A stretch of DNA of 64,000 nt from Vibrio neptunius. Lineage in GTDB: Bacteria > Pseudomonadota > Gammaproteobacteria > Enterobacterales > Vibrionaceae. Positions within the stretch are counted from its first letter, which is position 1, and every line of letters begins with the position of its first letter. Of this stretch, positions 18,539 to 27,978 are shown piece by piece. The notes under the pieces were generated by a model, which worked only from the letters and a program-made list of their open reading frames with translations, ran no database searches and was not told where the DNA came from. The DNA is taken from positions 81,910 to 145,909 of the forward strand of contig NZ_JXXU01000047.1 of assembly GCF_000967495.1 (NCBI RefSeq), written 5' to 3'. Both the position numbers and the translations under genes were made by a program.

Positions 18539-18748
18539 TCAAATGAAGCTCTCATATAAGTTGGATGAAAGTAGGAGAGGCTCGCAATAGTCCATGGTCT
18601 TTTCGCCCTCTGAAGTTAGACGCTGTATTGTTGTCAGACCAAGCTTAATCTGATCATTTAATACTATTTCATTCGTTGTTGCTTTTAGAAGATCTACCTC
18701 TGATTTAATCCTGATTCTGCTTTGTACAAGCAGGCATTCAAACGCCAT
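18539..18748 (-). CDS. Small hypothetical ORF, 69 aa
   Basis: A weakly supported reading frame between selO and the alpha-galactosidase. Its Shine-Dalgarno is poor. The C-terminal half (TTIQRLTSEGEKTMDYCEPLLL) has a faint resemblance to the end of the TIGR02647 protein at 9525-9758 (AIQRL, LTDEG), so it could be a degenerate relative. Otherwise it is unrecognised. Confidence 0.25.
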   Translation of the reverse strand: MAFECLLVQSRIRIKSEVDLLKATTNEIVLNDQIKLGLTTIQRLTSEGEKTMDYCEPLLLSSNLYESFI

Positions 18749-18890
18749 TTCATATAATTATTCTAAATGGGACACAAGCAATTCGTGATCCAGGCCAATA
18801 ATACCTAAGTTAGTGATTGGACAATAAAAAAACCTAGTGCTCTAATTTGAACAAGGGCAAAGCAAATTTCATCGATCTGGGGAGTTCTTT

Positions 18891-20639
18891 ATGTCGTTTT
18901 CAGTCAGGCTGGAAAATGGTCGTACTCTGAGGGTTAGAGACATCAATTTGCATGCCGATATCCATCACAATGAGATCACGTTCAGCTATCAAGGTTTGAA
19001 CAATGATCGTATCCGTGGTCGCTATGTTCTGGCAATTACTGAATTTGCTTTCGAAGAAAGTGCCGTTCTATTAGGAGATGGCTTTCAGATGCTTGCCCAA
19101 ACGACAGGCACAGTCGATAACCCTATCGACATTGGTCGTTGCCCAGACAACTCTGCAAGTTATCGCATTTATTCTTCGACAGGCTCAAAGCGGTATTATA
19201 ACTATCTAGTAGTTGAGGATGCCTTGGGCTACACCTTATTTGGTTTTACCTCTTGCCATCGTTTTGCAGGCTATTTCGAAGTAGTAGATCTGGAAAACCA
19301 TAATTGGTTGAAGATCTGCATCGATGGTGAAGACACCTATCCACTAGAGTGGGCCTCTAATCAGCTTGAATCTGTTGTGGTACTGCAGGGGGAAAACCTA
19401 TCAAACCTCTTTTCTGAATATGCCCAATTGATTTCGCATCATCATCCACCAAGAGCTGGCGTAAATAAAACGGCGCCAATTGGCTGGTGTTCTTGGTACG
19501 CTTACTATGCTGAGGTCACGCAAAGTCATGTCCTCGACAATATTAAGCACATGAAGGGTGAGCTGGAGTCGCTCGACTATGTGTTGTTGGATGATGGCTA
19601 TCAAGCTTTCATGGGAGACTGGTTGACGCCTTCAGACAAATTCCCTTCCGGTGTGAAAGCACTGATCAAAGAAATCACCCTTCAAGGTAAAAAGCCGGCG
19701 ATATGGCTAGCCCCCTTCATTGCTCAGCCAGAATCGGACCTGTTTAAGCAGCATCAAGACTGGTTCGTGACTCACGAAGATGGATCGTTACTCAAGGCCG
19801 AAGACGTCACTTATGCAGGCTGGCGTTGTACACCGTGGTACATTTTAGATACGTCAAACGTCGATGTTCAGGAGCATCTGACAAACGTCGTCAGAACAAT
19901 GCGTGAAGAATGGGGCATTGAGCTATTTAAGCTCGATGCCAATTACTGGGGGACACTAAAAGGACGTCGAGCTCAAAGTGGTATCACCGGGGTAGAAGCG
20001 TATCGACTCGGTATGGAAGCAATTGCTGAAGGAGCTGGTGAAGCCTTAATTCTCGGTTGCAATGCGCCAATGTGGCCATCGCTAGGACTTGTTGATGCCA
20101 TGCGAGTGTCAGACGATGTGGAGCGAGACGAGCGACGCTTTGAGCAGATCGCAAAAGAAAGCTTTTATCGCAGTTGGCAGCATCGAAGGCTGTGGATGGT
20201 TGACCCGGATTGTGCCACATTAGTCTCATTACCCAATCAGGCGACAGAGCGACGTTACTACGAATTTCATCGTGATGTGTTACTGGCCATAGGAGGAATG
20301 TTGTTATCTGGAGACCCGCTGCCAGAGATGACCCCCTTTGCACAGCGTACCCTTTCGCGCTTGTTTGTCCGTCATAAACATAACCAAGATGCCGCTCAAT
20401 TCACGTCACTCAGTCTGCATCATGCTTACTTGCCCATGACGGAACAAAACGAATTACATTGCTTATTTAACTTTCACCAACCAGCACGAGAAGTCACTCT
20501 GACGTCGCACTGTCCAGTGTATTGGTATGATTACTGGAGCGGTGACAAGCTCAGTCATGAGCGTACAACGGTGATCGAAGTCACTTTGGACGCCGGCTTG
20601 TCAAGCCGAGCGGTAGTGACCGCGTTGAAACCTCGCTAA
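18891..20639 (+). CDS. Alpha-galactosidase, GH36-type
   Basis: A 582-aa glycoside hydrolase of the GH-D clan. The (beta/alpha)8 domain opens with GWCSWYAYYAEV near 198. The catalytic nucleophile is D349 in LFKLDANYW, and the acid/base Asp is in MRVSDDVERD (D408/D409). There is no signal peptide, so it acts on cytoplasmic alpha-galactosides. No sugar transporter or kinase is nearby and it appears to be a single-gene unit (RBS GGGGAG). Raffinose-synthase-like activity is the main alternative in this clan. Confidence 0.82.
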   Translation: MSFSVRLENGRTLRVRDINLHADIHHNEITFSYQGLNNDRIRGRYVLAITEFAFEESAVLLGDGFQMLAQTTGTVDNPIDIGRCPDNSASYRIYSSTGSKRYYNYLVVEDALGYTLFGFTSCHRFAGYFEVVDLENHNWLKICIDGEDTYPLEWASNQLESVVVLQGENLSNLFSEYAQLISHHHPPRAGVNKTAPIGWCSWYAYYAEVTQSHVLDNIKHMKGELESLDYVLLDDGYQAFMGDWLTPSDKFPSGVKALIKEITLQGKKPAIWLAPFIAQPESDLFKQHQDWFVTHEDGSLLKAEDVTYAGWRCTPWYILDTSNVDVQEHLTNVVRTMREEWGIELFKLDANYWGTLKGRRAQSGITGVEAYRLGMEAIAEGAGEALILGCNAPMWPSLGLVDAMRVSDDVERDERRFEQIAKESFYRSWQHRRLWMVDPDCATLVSLPNQATERRYYEFHRDVLLAIGGMLLSGDPLPEMTPFAQRTLSRLFVRHKHNQDAAQFTSLSLHHAYLPMTEQNELHCLFNFHQPAREVTLTSHCPVYWYDYWSGDKLSHERTTVIEVTLDAGLSSRAVVTALKPR

Positions 20640-20696
20640 AGGCTTTGGGGTAAGCTAAGATACGCGCTATCTCAACGAATAGGTTTCTGAAGCACT

Positions 20697-21218
20697 ATGT
20701 CAATCATCTTGGGTATTGACCCAGGCTCCCGCATCACTGGGTATGGCGTGATCCGTCAGACCGGACGCCACCTTCACTATTTGGGCAGTGGCTGTATTCG
20801 AACATCAGAAAAAGAACTACCCGGTCGCCTGAAGCAAATCTACGCTGGTGTAACCGAAATCATTACTCAGTTTCAACCGGATGTGTTTGCCATTGAGCAA
20901 GTGTTTATGGCGCGCAATGCAGACTCAGCCCTAAAACTTGGTCAAGCTCGCGGCAGCGCAATTGTCGCCGCGGTCAATGCTGATCTCCCTGTATACGAAT
21001 ACGCAGCTCGATTAATCAAACAGGCGGTGGTTGGCACTGGTGGGGCAGATAAAGAGCAGGTCCAGCATATGGTGCAGTCAATGCTCAAACTCCCTGCCAA
21101 GCCACAGGCGGACGCGGCTGATGCCCTAGGTGTGGCAATCTGTCATGCAAACACTAATAAAACGTTAGTGGCGCTCGCTGGCAAAGCAACCAGCGCAAGG
21201 CGAGGGCGTTATCGCTGA
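20697..21218 (+). CDS. ruvC: Holliday junction endonuclease RuvC
   Basis: A 173-aa resolvase that cuts Holliday junctions symmetrically after RuvAB branch migration. It has the catalytic acidic residues D7 (GIDPGSRITGYGV), the Glu in AIEQVF and the Asp pair in ADAADALGVAICH. It ends with a basic tail (ARRGRYR). It is followed by ruvA after a gap that holds a LexA box, so ruvAB can be induced separately. Confidence 0.96.
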   Translation: MSIILGIDPGSRITGYGVIRQTGRHLHYLGSGCIRTSEKELPGRLKQIYAGVTEIITQFQPDVFAIEQVFMARNADSALKLGQARGSAIVAAVNADLPVYEYAARLIKQAVVGTGGADKEQVQHMVQSMLKLPAKPQADAADALGVAICHANTNKTLVALAGKATSARRGRYR

Positions 21219-21384
21219 TTGCAGGAGCAAAGTAATAAAGAGGCTCATTCGCACGTCGGTCGCGGAACAGCCCCACTACTGGCAGTGAATATTGCCAGTT
21301 AAACGGACAGGTCGAAACAGTACCTACTCTCACATTTCAGCCTGCTCTGATGGTCTCAAAAATCTAGTCACACATTATAAAGAA

Positions 21385-21400
21385 CTGGATGTCTATCCAG
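21385..21400 (+). promoter_or_regulatory. LexA (SOS) box upstream of ruvAB
   Basis: CTGGATGTCTATCCAG, the core of a longer perfect inverted repeat (21377-21390 with 21395-21408). It matches the CTGG-N8-CCAG form of the ruvA SOS box known from E. coli rather than the commoner CTGT-N8-ACAG. It ends 45 bp before the ruvA start, which supports DNA-damage induction of ruvAB. Confidence 0.75.
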
Positions 21401-21445
21401 TTCTTTATTATCCTGTCGCAAATTCATTTCCAAAGAGTATTGAGT

Positions 21446-22063
21446 GTGATTGGACGTTTGCGTGGCATTCTGCTTGAAAAGCAACCCCCAGAATTGTTGA
21501 TTGAAGTAAATGGTATTGGCTATGAAGTTCAGATGCCGATGAGCTGTTTTTACGAATTGCCTAATATTGGTGAAGAAGCAATCATCTACACGCATTTTGT
21601 TGTTCGCGAAGATGCTCAGTTGCTGTATGGCTTCAATACCGTTAAAGAACGCGCCCTGTTTCGCGAAGTGATTAAAGCCAACGGTGTCGGCCCGAAACTG
21701 GGTCTAGGTATATTATCAGGTATGACAGCCAGTCAGTTTGTTTCTTGTGTCGAACGTGAAGACATTTCTACACTGGTCAAATTGCCAGGCGTAGGCAAGA
21801 AAACCGCAGAGCGTCTAGTCGTTGAGATGAAAGACCGTCTTAAAGGTTGGGGAGCGGGTGATTTGTTCACACCACATACCGATGCGGCGCCCGTCGATTC
21901 AGCGCCTCAGGCAAATCAAGCGAACGCCGAAGAAGAAGCAATCAGCGCATTACTTGCACTTGGCTATAAACCGACGCAAGCTTCTAAAGTAGTGTCTCAG
22001 GTCAAAACCGCGGATATGAGCAGCGAAGAGCTGATCCGCGAAGCACTGAAGTCCATGGTTTAA
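21446..22063 (+). CDS. ruvA: Holliday junction DNA helicase subunit RuvA
   Basis: A 205-aa tetrameric Holliday-junction binder. Domain I begins IGRLRGILLEKQPPELLIEVNGIGYEV. The helix-hairpin-helix motifs (NGVGPKLGLGILSG and LPGVGKKTAERL) are in domain II, and domain III for RuvB contact is at the end (ALLALGYKPTQASK). The start is the GTG at 21446, which aligns with the family N-terminus; an upstream ATG at 21389 would start inside the operator. ruvB follows after 20 nt. Confidence 0.95.
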   Translation: MIGRLRGILLEKQPPELLIEVNGIGYEVQMPMSCFYELPNIGEEAIIYTHFVVREDAQLLYGFNTVKERALFREVIKANGVGPKLGLGILSGMTASQFVSCVEREDISTLVKLPGVGKKTAERLVVEMKDRLKGWGAGDLFTPHTDAAPVDSAPQANQANAEEEAISALLALGYKPTQASKVVSQVKTADMSSEELIREALKSMV

Positions 22064-22083
22064 GTGACGACTAGGAACGGTAA

Positions 22084-23088
22084 ATGATAGAAGCGGATCG
22101 TCTAATCGCGCCAGAAAATGCGGTTTATAAAGAAGAAGACGTGATCGACAGGGCAATCCGCCCGAAAAAACTGGCGGATTATCAAGGACAAGATCACGTT
22201 CGTGATCAGATGGAGATTTTCATCAAGGCGGCCAACTTACGTGAAGAAGCATTGGACCACTTGTTGATATTTGGTCCTCCTGGTTTGGGCAAGACCACAT
22301 TGGCGAATATTGTTGCTAATGAAATGGGCGTAAACATTCGCACGACATCGGGTCCTGTGTTGGAAAAAGCGGGAGACTTGGCCGCGCTTCTGACCAACCT
22401 CGAAGAAAACGACGTATTGTTTATTGATGAAATTCACCGTCTGAGCCCGATGGTTGAAGAGGTGTTGTATCCGGCGATGGAAGATTACCAACTCGATATT
22501 ATGATTGGTGAAGGTCCTGCTGCGCGTTCTATCAAAATTGATTTACCCCCCTTTACTTTAATCGGCGCTACCACACGAGCGGGCTCACTGACCTCACCAC
22601 TTCGTGATCGTTTTGGTATTACTCAGCGTCTCGAGTACTACAAAATTGCTGATCTGCAACATATTGTTCAGCGTAGTGCTGATTGCCTTGGCTTGTCGAT
22701 GGAAAGTGAAGGCGCACTTGAAGTTGCAAGGCGTGCTCGTGGCACACCGCGTATTGCCAACCGTTTACTGCGTCGAGTGCGTGATTACGCAGAAGTAAAA
22801 GGCAATGGTCACATATGTGCCGATATTGCAGATAAAGCCCTCAATATGTTGGATGTCGACGCACAGGGCTTCGATTACATGGACCGTAAGTTGCTGTTAG
22901 CGATCATGGAGAAGTTCGGAGGAGGGCCGGTTGGATTGGACAATATGGCCGCTGCCATTGGCGAGGAGAAGGACACCATTGAAGATGTCCTTGAGCCGTA
23001 TCTGATACAACAAGGCTATCTGCAACGGACACCGAGAGGCCGGATTGCGACCGATAGGGCCTATCTTCATTTCGGAATTGAAAAATAA
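22084..23088 (+). CDS. ruvB: Holliday junction branch-migration ATPase RuvB
   Basis: A 334-aa AAA+ motor with Walker A FGPPGLGKTTLA, Walker B VLFIDEIHRL, sensor IGATTRAG and the C-terminal winged helix (GRIATDRAYLHFG). It drives branch migration with RuvA. It is co-transcribed with ruvA and ends at an intrinsic terminator. Confidence 0.96.
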   Translation: MIEADRLIAPENAVYKEEDVIDRAIRPKKLADYQGQDHVRDQMEIFIKAANLREEALDHLLIFGPPGLGKTTLANIVANEMGVNIRTTSGPVLEKAGDLAALLTNLEENDVLFIDEIHRLSPMVEEVLYPAMEDYQLDIMIGEGPAARSIKIDLPPFTLIGATTRAGSLTSPLRDRFGITQRLEYYKIADLQHIVQRSADCLGLSMESEGALEVARRARGTPRIANRLLRRVRDYAEVKGNGHICADIADKALNMLDVDAQGFDYMDRKLLLAIMEKFGGGPVGLDNMAAAIGEEKDTIEDVLEPYLIQQGYLQRTPRGRIATDRAYLHFGIEK

Positions 23089-23096
23089 GTTTTCAG

Positions 23097-23123
23097 GACC
23101 AGCTCAAACGAGCTGGTCTTTTA
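23097..23123 (+). terminator. ruvB terminator
   Basis: GACCAGCTC, AAAC loop, GAGCTGGTC, TTTTA. Confidence 0.85.
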
Positions 23124-23128
23124 TTATT

Positions 23129-23144
23129 GGTGATCTTGATCACA
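23129..23144 (+). promoter_or_regulatory. CRP-like site upstream of cydA
   Basis: GGTGATCTTGATCACA matches the CRP consensus TGTGA-N6-TCACA at 9 of 10 half-site positions. It also contains TGAT-N4-ATCA, so FNR is an alternative. It lies ~400 bp before cydA. Confidence 0.45.
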
Positions 23145-23319
23145 ATAATGAGATCTAGATAGTGCCAAATAGGTAACTAAAATACGTGAGTTGTTAAGCG
23201 CTTGTTTTGCATAAATACCTTGTTGAACCTCGCAAATAACGCCAAATTAACAAAAGCTCGCTTAAACTGTTGATGGAGATCAATGTGATGCTTTTTTGGC
23301 CAAAAAGGCCGCGTAAAAT

Positions 23320-23333
23320 TTGATTTAAATCAA
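23320..23333 (+). promoter_or_regulatory. Consensus FNR box upstream of cydA
   Basis: TTGATTTAAATCAA is a perfect TTGAT-N4-ATCAA FNR site, 214 bp before the cydA ATG. Oxygen control of cytochrome bd by FNR/ArcA is established in enterics. A TATAAA at 23347-23352 could be the associated -10. TTAACAATTAAC (23411-23422) resembles half of an ArcA box. Confidence 0.6.
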
Positions 23334-23546
23334 AGCGAAGCCTAAATATAAACTTTTTGAAACGGACTGTTTTTAGGAGTAGCATTAGCGCCAGCTATAT
23401 TAGCTGATGCTTAACAATTAACTAACCGTTACGGTACATTTTTGCAACAACATACTGTTCTTTAGCAACATTATCTAAGTTGGCTTAACGCCTATTTACG
23501 ATGCATAAATGTAGAAAGTGTCTTCAGCCGACACATAGGAGTAAAC

Positions 23547-25133
23547 ATGATTGATGTAGTCGATCTGTCGCGGTTGCAGTTTGCGCTCACTGCGATGTAT
23601 CACTTCCTCTTCGTACCATTGACTCTGGGTATGGCTTTCCTTCTCGCCATCATGGAATCTCTGTACGTAATGACTGACAAGCAAATCTACAAGGACATGA
23701 CAAAGTTCTGGGGTAAGCTTTTCGGTATTAACTTCGTACTTGGTGTAGCCACCGGCCTGACCATGGAGTTCCAATTTGGTACTAACTGGTCTTATTATTC
23801 TCATTATGTTGGGGACATATTCGGTGCGCCGTTGGCCATTGAAGCACTGGTTGCCTTCTTCCTTGAGTCCACTTTTGTTGGTCTTTTCTTCTTCGGCTGG
23901 GACCGACTGACTAAACGACAGCACTTGGTCGTAACATGGTTGGTTGCCTTAGGTTCTAACTTCTCGGCACTGTGGATTTTGGTGGCGAATGGTTGGATGC
24001 AAAATCCAGTTGGCGCAGAATTCAACTTTGAAACCATGCGAATGGAAATGGTGAGCTTTGCCGAGGTAGTACTTAACCCGGTTGCTCAGGTGAAATTCGT
24101 ACACACGGTAGCTTCTGGTTATACGACAGGCGCGATGTTTATTCTTGGCATCAGTTCTTACTACCTACTAAAAGGTCGTGACATCGCTTTCGCTCGTCGT
24201 TCATTCGCCATCGCTGCCTCTTTTGGTATGGCGGCAATTCTGTCTGTAATCGTGCTCGGTGATGAATCTGGTTATGAACTCGGTGAAGTGCAGAAAGTAA
24301 AACTGGCAGCAGTAGAAGCCGAATGGCATACCGAGCCAGCACCTGCTGCGTTCACTCTATTTGGTATCCCAAATCAGGAAACCATGCATACCGATTACGC
24401 GATTAAGATCCCGTATGTTATGGGTATCATTGCGACGCGTTCGCTGGATGAGCAGGTAACAGGTTTACGTGATCTTCGAGACGAGCACGTTGAACGCATC
24501 CGCACGGGCATGTATGCCTATGAACTGCTTGAAAAACTTCGTTCAGGCGATAAGTCAGAAGAAAACATGGCGGCGTTTGATGAAGTGAAAGGTGACTTAG
24601 GGTATGGCCTACTTCTGAAGCGTTACACAGACAAGGTTGTTGATGCGACCGAAGATCAAATCCAAGCGGCGGCCGATGACTCCATTCCAACGGTTTGGCC
24701 TCTATTCTTCTCGTTCCGAATCATGGTGGCGTGTGGCTTTATCATGCTGTTTGTATTCGGTGCTGCATTTATCCAGACTTGTCGCCAGAAGATCGAGCAA
24801 AAACCATGGGTATTAAAAGCCGCGTTGCTGAGCATTCCACTGCCTTGGATTGCTATCGAAGCGGGTTGGTTTGTGGCTGAATTTGGTCGCCAGCCATGGG
24901 CAGTCGGTGAAATTCTACCTGTCAATGTGGCCGCATCGGCACTCACAGCGGGAGAAATTTGGACATCACTGTTTGCAATCTTGGCGCTATATACCGTCTT
25001 CCTGATTGCAGAAGTGTACTTGATGGTGAAATTTGCTCGCAAAGGTCCTAGCAGCCTGAAGACAGGTCGTTACCACTTTGAGCAAAACGCTGACTCTGTT
25101 GAAGACAAAGTTAGTCGTCAAGTAGACGCGTAA
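23547..25133 (+). CDS. cydA: Cytochrome bd ubiquinol oxidase subunit I
   Basis: A 528-aa membrane protein carrying hemes b558, b595 and d. It couples quinol oxidation to oxygen reduction at high affinity. The N-terminus DLSRLQFALTAMYHFLFVPLTLG contains the heme ligand His19-equivalent. The quinol-binding Q-loop (about 250-380) is present in its long form, with the GRQPWAVGEILP motif after it. It is the first gene of cydABX-ybgE, 15 nt from cydB. Confidence 0.96.
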   Translation: MIDVVDLSRLQFALTAMYHFLFVPLTLGMAFLLAIMESLYVMTDKQIYKDMTKFWGKLFGINFVLGVATGLTMEFQFGTNWSYYSHYVGDIFGAPLAIEALVAFFLESTFVGLFFFGWDRLTKRQHLVVTWLVALGSNFSALWILVANGWMQNPVGAEFNFETMRMEMVSFAEVVLNPVAQVKFVHTVASGYTTGAMFILGISSYYLLKGRDIAFARRSFAIAASFGMAAILSVIVLGDESGYELGEVQKVKLAAVEAEWHTEPAPAAFTLFGIPNQETMHTDYAIKIPYVMGIIATRSLDEQVTGLRDLRDEHVERIRTGMYAYELLEKLRSGDKSEENMAAFDEVKGDLGYGLLLKRYTDKVVDATEDQIQAAADDSIPTVWPLFFSFRIMVACGFIMLFVFGAAFIQTCRQKIEQKPWVLKAALLSIPLPWIAIEAGWFVAEFGRQPWAVGEILPVNVAASALTAGEIWTSLFAILALYTVFLIAEVYLMVKFARKGPSSLKTGRYHFEQNADSVEDKVSRQVDA

Positions 25134-25148
25134 AGCAAGGAGAAACTT

Positions 25149-26285
25149 ATGTTTGAATACGAAATCTTGCGACTTATCTGGTGGGTTCTGATCGGTGTTC
25201 TCCTGGTAGGCTTCGCAGTGACTGATGGCTTCGATATGGGTGTTGGCGCGCTAGTACCTGTCATCGGAAAAAATGACACGGAACGTCGTGTGATGATCAA
25301 CTCGATCGCCCCACACTGGGAAGGCAACCAAGTTTGGTTGGTGACAGCGGGTGGTGCTCTATTTGCTGCATGGCCTTTAGTTTATGCGACGTCTTTCTCA
25401 GGGTTTTATCTGGCGATGATTTTGACGCTAGCGGCGTTATGGTTGAGACCCCTAGGCCTCTCTTACCGCTCAAAGATTGAAGATACGAAGTGGCGTCAAA
25501 CTTGGGATATCTGTATTTCTATCAGTGGCTTTGTTCCGCCTATCATCTTTGGTGTGGCGTTTGGTAACCTACTGCAAGGTGTGCCCTTCCAGTTGACTGA
25601 ATTTTTGATGCCAACGTATCACGGTTCATTCTTTGGTTTGTTAAACCCGTTCGCATTGTTATGTGGCCTAGTCAGCTTGCTCATGATTCTTATGCAAGGG
25701 GCTACTTGGCTTCAGATGAAGACTACTGACGAAGTGCACGATCGCTCACGCAGTGTTGCACAAATCATGGGCTTATTAACCGTGGCGACTTTCGTTGCTG
25801 CCGGTTTCTGGATCCAGAGCATTGACGGTTATGTGATTACCAGTGCGATTGACCATAACGGAGCGTCAAACCCACTTGCCAAAGAAGTGGTTCGTGAAGC
25901 GGGTGCTTGGATGAACAACTTTGAACAATACCCATTGATGTGGATTGCTCCAGTATTGGGTGTCGTGATGTCTCTTGTGACTGTACTGGCGTCACGTCTG
26001 GAGCGTGGTGGCATCGCCTTCTTTGCTTCAAGCCTTGGCAATGCGGGTATTATTTTTACAGCGGGTTTGGCGATGTTCCCATTCATCATGCCTTCTGATT
26101 TGATGCCTAATCATAGCTTGACCATGTGGGATGCAACGTCATCTGAGCTGACCTTGAACCTGATGACAGGCGTCGCCTTCATTATGGTGCCAATTATCTT
26201 GGCTTACACCATTTGGACTTACTATAAAATGTTTGGCCGTCTGGACAATAAGTTCATTGAAGACAACAAAAACTCACTTTACTAA
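25149..26285 (+). CDS. cydB: Cytochrome bd ubiquinol oxidase subunit II
   Basis: A 378-aa multi-helix partner of CydA. It shows the family opening LIWWVLIGVLLVGFAVTDGFDMGVG and the NSIAPHWEGNQVWLV motif. It is translationally close to cydA and followed by cydX after 12 nt. Confidence 0.96.
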   Translation: MFEYEILRLIWWVLIGVLLVGFAVTDGFDMGVGALVPVIGKNDTERRVMINSIAPHWEGNQVWLVTAGGALFAAWPLVYATSFSGFYLAMILTLAALWLRPLGLSYRSKIEDTKWRQTWDICISISGFVPPIIFGVAFGNLLQGVPFQLTEFLMPTYHGSFFGLLNPFALLCGLVSLLMILMQGATWLQMKTTDEVHDRSRSVAQIMGLLTVATFVAAGFWIQSIDGYVITSAIDHNGASNPLAKEVVREAGAWMNNFEQYPLMWIAPVLGVVMSLVTVLASRLERGGIAFFASSLGNAGIIFTAGLAMFPFIMPSDLMPNHSLTMWDATSSELTLNLMTGVAFIMVPIILAYTIWTYYKMFGRLDNKFIEDNKNSLY

Positions 26286-26297
26286 GGAGCAATTACT

Positions 26298-26405
26298 ATG
26301 TGGTATTTCGCATGGATTCTAGGTGTACTACTTGCTTGTGCATTCGGTATCATCAACGCGCTTTGGTTAGAGCATTCGGAAATGATGGATAAAGATAGTG
26401 AGTAA
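26298..26405 (+). CDS. cydX: Cytochrome bd small subunit CydX
   Basis: A 35-aa single-helix protein (MWYFAWILGVLLACAFGIINALWLE) needed for stability of the bd oxidase heme site. RBS AAGGAG is 7 nt before the ATG. The stop overlaps the GTG start of ybgE by 8 nt. Confidence 0.93.
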   Translation: MWYFAWILGVLLACAFGIINALWLEHSEMMDKDSE

Positions 26406-26700
26406 ACTCACTGAGCAGGTCGCTAAGCTACATGCGCCAATGGATAAGGCTCTGTTTCGAGCCTTATCCCTGATCCTTGGTTTTTATCATGTCGCTATGG
26501 TGATGTGGGACCCTGAGCAATACTCTGCATCGATTGGTGGTTTTAATGCCCTAATCTCACCGCTAATGATTTGGGCTATTTGTTCCAGCATGATCTTTGG
26601 CTTGAGCTTCCAACCAAGAAATTGGTATTGGCAGGTATTATTCAGTCCCTATTTTTCTCTAATGATTCTAATTTATCTAACTCTAGTACGAGTTTTATAA
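26398..26700 (+). CDS. ybgE: Cyd operon membrane protein YbgE
   Basis: A 100-aa inner-membrane protein with about three hydrophobic segments, encoded directly after cydX. It matches YbgE by position and by the N-terminal pattern LSLILGFYHVAMVMWDPEQY. Role in bd oxidase biogenesis is not defined. The GTG start lies inside the end of cydX, suggesting coupled translation. Confidence 0.88.
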   Translation: MSKLTEQVAKLHAPMDKALFRALSLILGFYHVAMVMWDPEQYSASIGGFNALISPLMIWAICSSMIFGLSFQPRNWYWQVLFSPYFSLMILIYLTLVRVL

Positions 26701-26737
26701 TTTGAACTGACTGAAAATTATCCACTTATTAGTCACA

Positions 26738-26768
26738 ATAGCGCCACTGCTTGATAGTTGGCGCTATT
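26738..26768 (+). terminator. cyd operon terminator
   Basis: AATAGCGCC stem with GGCGCTATT and a T-run, separating cydABX-ybgE from the tol operon. Confidence 0.8.
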
Positions 26769-26865
26769 TTTTTGTTTCAATCTTTGAAAACCTACATTAA
26801 CCCTTGCATAAAGGGCAACGAGTTGCGTTATAGTAAAGCACCTCAATTGTTAGAAAGGGTTTGGT

Positions 26866-27285
26866 TTGCAAAACGAACGTGCTGTATTTGAGCTGCCTGT
26901 CACCGTTTATTATGAAGATACTGATGTGGGAGGTGTGGTCTATCACGCCAACTACCTTAAATATTTTGAGCGTGGTCGTTCGGAGTGTCTGACCAGTATT
27001 GGCGTTTCTCAATCGACTCTTTTGGAACAAAACATTGGTTTCGTAGTCCGACATATGGACATCGATTTTCTGCAAGGCGCGCGTCTTGAAGACCGTCTAA
27101 CGGTTAAGACATCGGTTGCAGAGATTAAGAAAGCCACCCTTATTTTCTGTCAGGAGATCGTAAATCCTGCAGGTAAAACATTGTGTAAAGCAATGGTTAA
27201 GGTAGCATGCATCGATAATAACAAAATGAGGCCAAAAGCGATCCCTCAATCAATAGTTATGGAGTTTACTCACAGTGACCGCTGA
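26866..27285 (+). CDS. ybgC: Tol-Pal-associated acyl-CoA thioesterase YbgC
   Basis: A 139-aa hot-dog-fold thioesterase of the 4HBT family. The catalytic segment VYYEDTDVGGVVYHANYLKYFERGRSE holds the Asp nucleophile/base and the conserved His. It acts on short-chain or phospholipid-linked acyl groups in the cytoplasm. The start is TTG (27 nt after the last stop candidate) with AAAGGG upstream. It overlaps tolQ by 11 nt and heads the tol operon, as in E. coli. Confidence 0.92.
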   Translation: MQNERAVFELPVTVYYEDTDVGGVVYHANYLKYFERGRSECLTSIGVSQSTLLEQNIGFVVRHMDIDFLQGARLEDRLTVKTSVAEIKKATLIFCQEIVNPAGKTLCKAMVKVACIDNNKMRPKAIPQSIVMEFTHSDR

Positions 27286-27973
27286 TATTTCAATGCTTGA
27301 CCTGTTTTTGCAAGCAAGCCTGCTCGTAAAAATGGTGATGTTGACCTTGTTAGGTATGTCGATCGTTTCATGGGCAATGATCATTAAACGCAGTAAAGTG
27401 CTATCCCAAGCGGCGAAAGGCGCTGAAACCTTCGAGGATAAGTTTTGGTCAGGCACTGATCTTTCCGTTCTTTATCAAAACGCTAAAAAGCGCAAAGACG
27501 AACTGGCAGGAACCGAAGAAATTTTCTATTCAGGTTTCACTGAGTTTGCTCGCCTAAGAAAATCCAACGCTGATTCGCCGGACTTCATCATGGAAGGCAC
27601 AGGTCGTGCCATGCGTGTTGCTGTTGCACGTGAGGTTGATGAGCTTGAAACTAACCTGCCGTTCCTTGCGACTGTTGGATCAATCAGTCCTTATATCGGC
27701 CTATTTGGTACGGTTTGGGGCATTATGCATGCCTTTATTGCATTGGGTGAAGTCAAGCAGGCGACCCTTGCTATGGTTGCCCCAGGGATCGCTGAAGCAC
27801 TGGTTGCGACCGCAATGGGGCTGTTTGCTGCGATTCCCGCGGTTATGGCTTACAACCGATTGAGCAATAAAGTGGGTAAGTTGGAACACAACTACGCCAC
27901 ATTCTCAGAAGAATTCCACAGCATCCTGCACCGTCAAGCGATGGCTGGACGTGATTCCGCCAACAGAGATTAA
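27275..27973 (+). CDS. tolQ: Tol-Pal motor protein TolQ
   Basis: A 232-aa, three-helix inner-membrane protein of the MotA/TolQ/ExbB family. With TolR it forms the proton-driven motor that powers TolA during cell constriction. The signature TVGSISPYIGLFGTVWGIM and the C-terminal helix ALVATAMGLFAAIPAVMAYN are present. GTG start, overlapping ybgC. Confidence 0.95.
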   Translation: MTADISMLDLFLQASLLVKMVMLTLLGMSIVSWAMIIKRSKVLSQAAKGAETFEDKFWSGTDLSVLYQNAKKRKDELAGTEEIFYSGFTEFARLRKSNADSPDFIMEGTGRAMRVAVAREVDELETNLPFLATVGSISPYIGLFGTVWGIMHAFIALGEVKQATLAMVAPGIAEALVATAMGLFAAIPAVMAYNRLSNKVGKLEHNYATFSEEFHSILHRQAMAGRDSANRD

Positions 27974-27978
27974 CGGAT

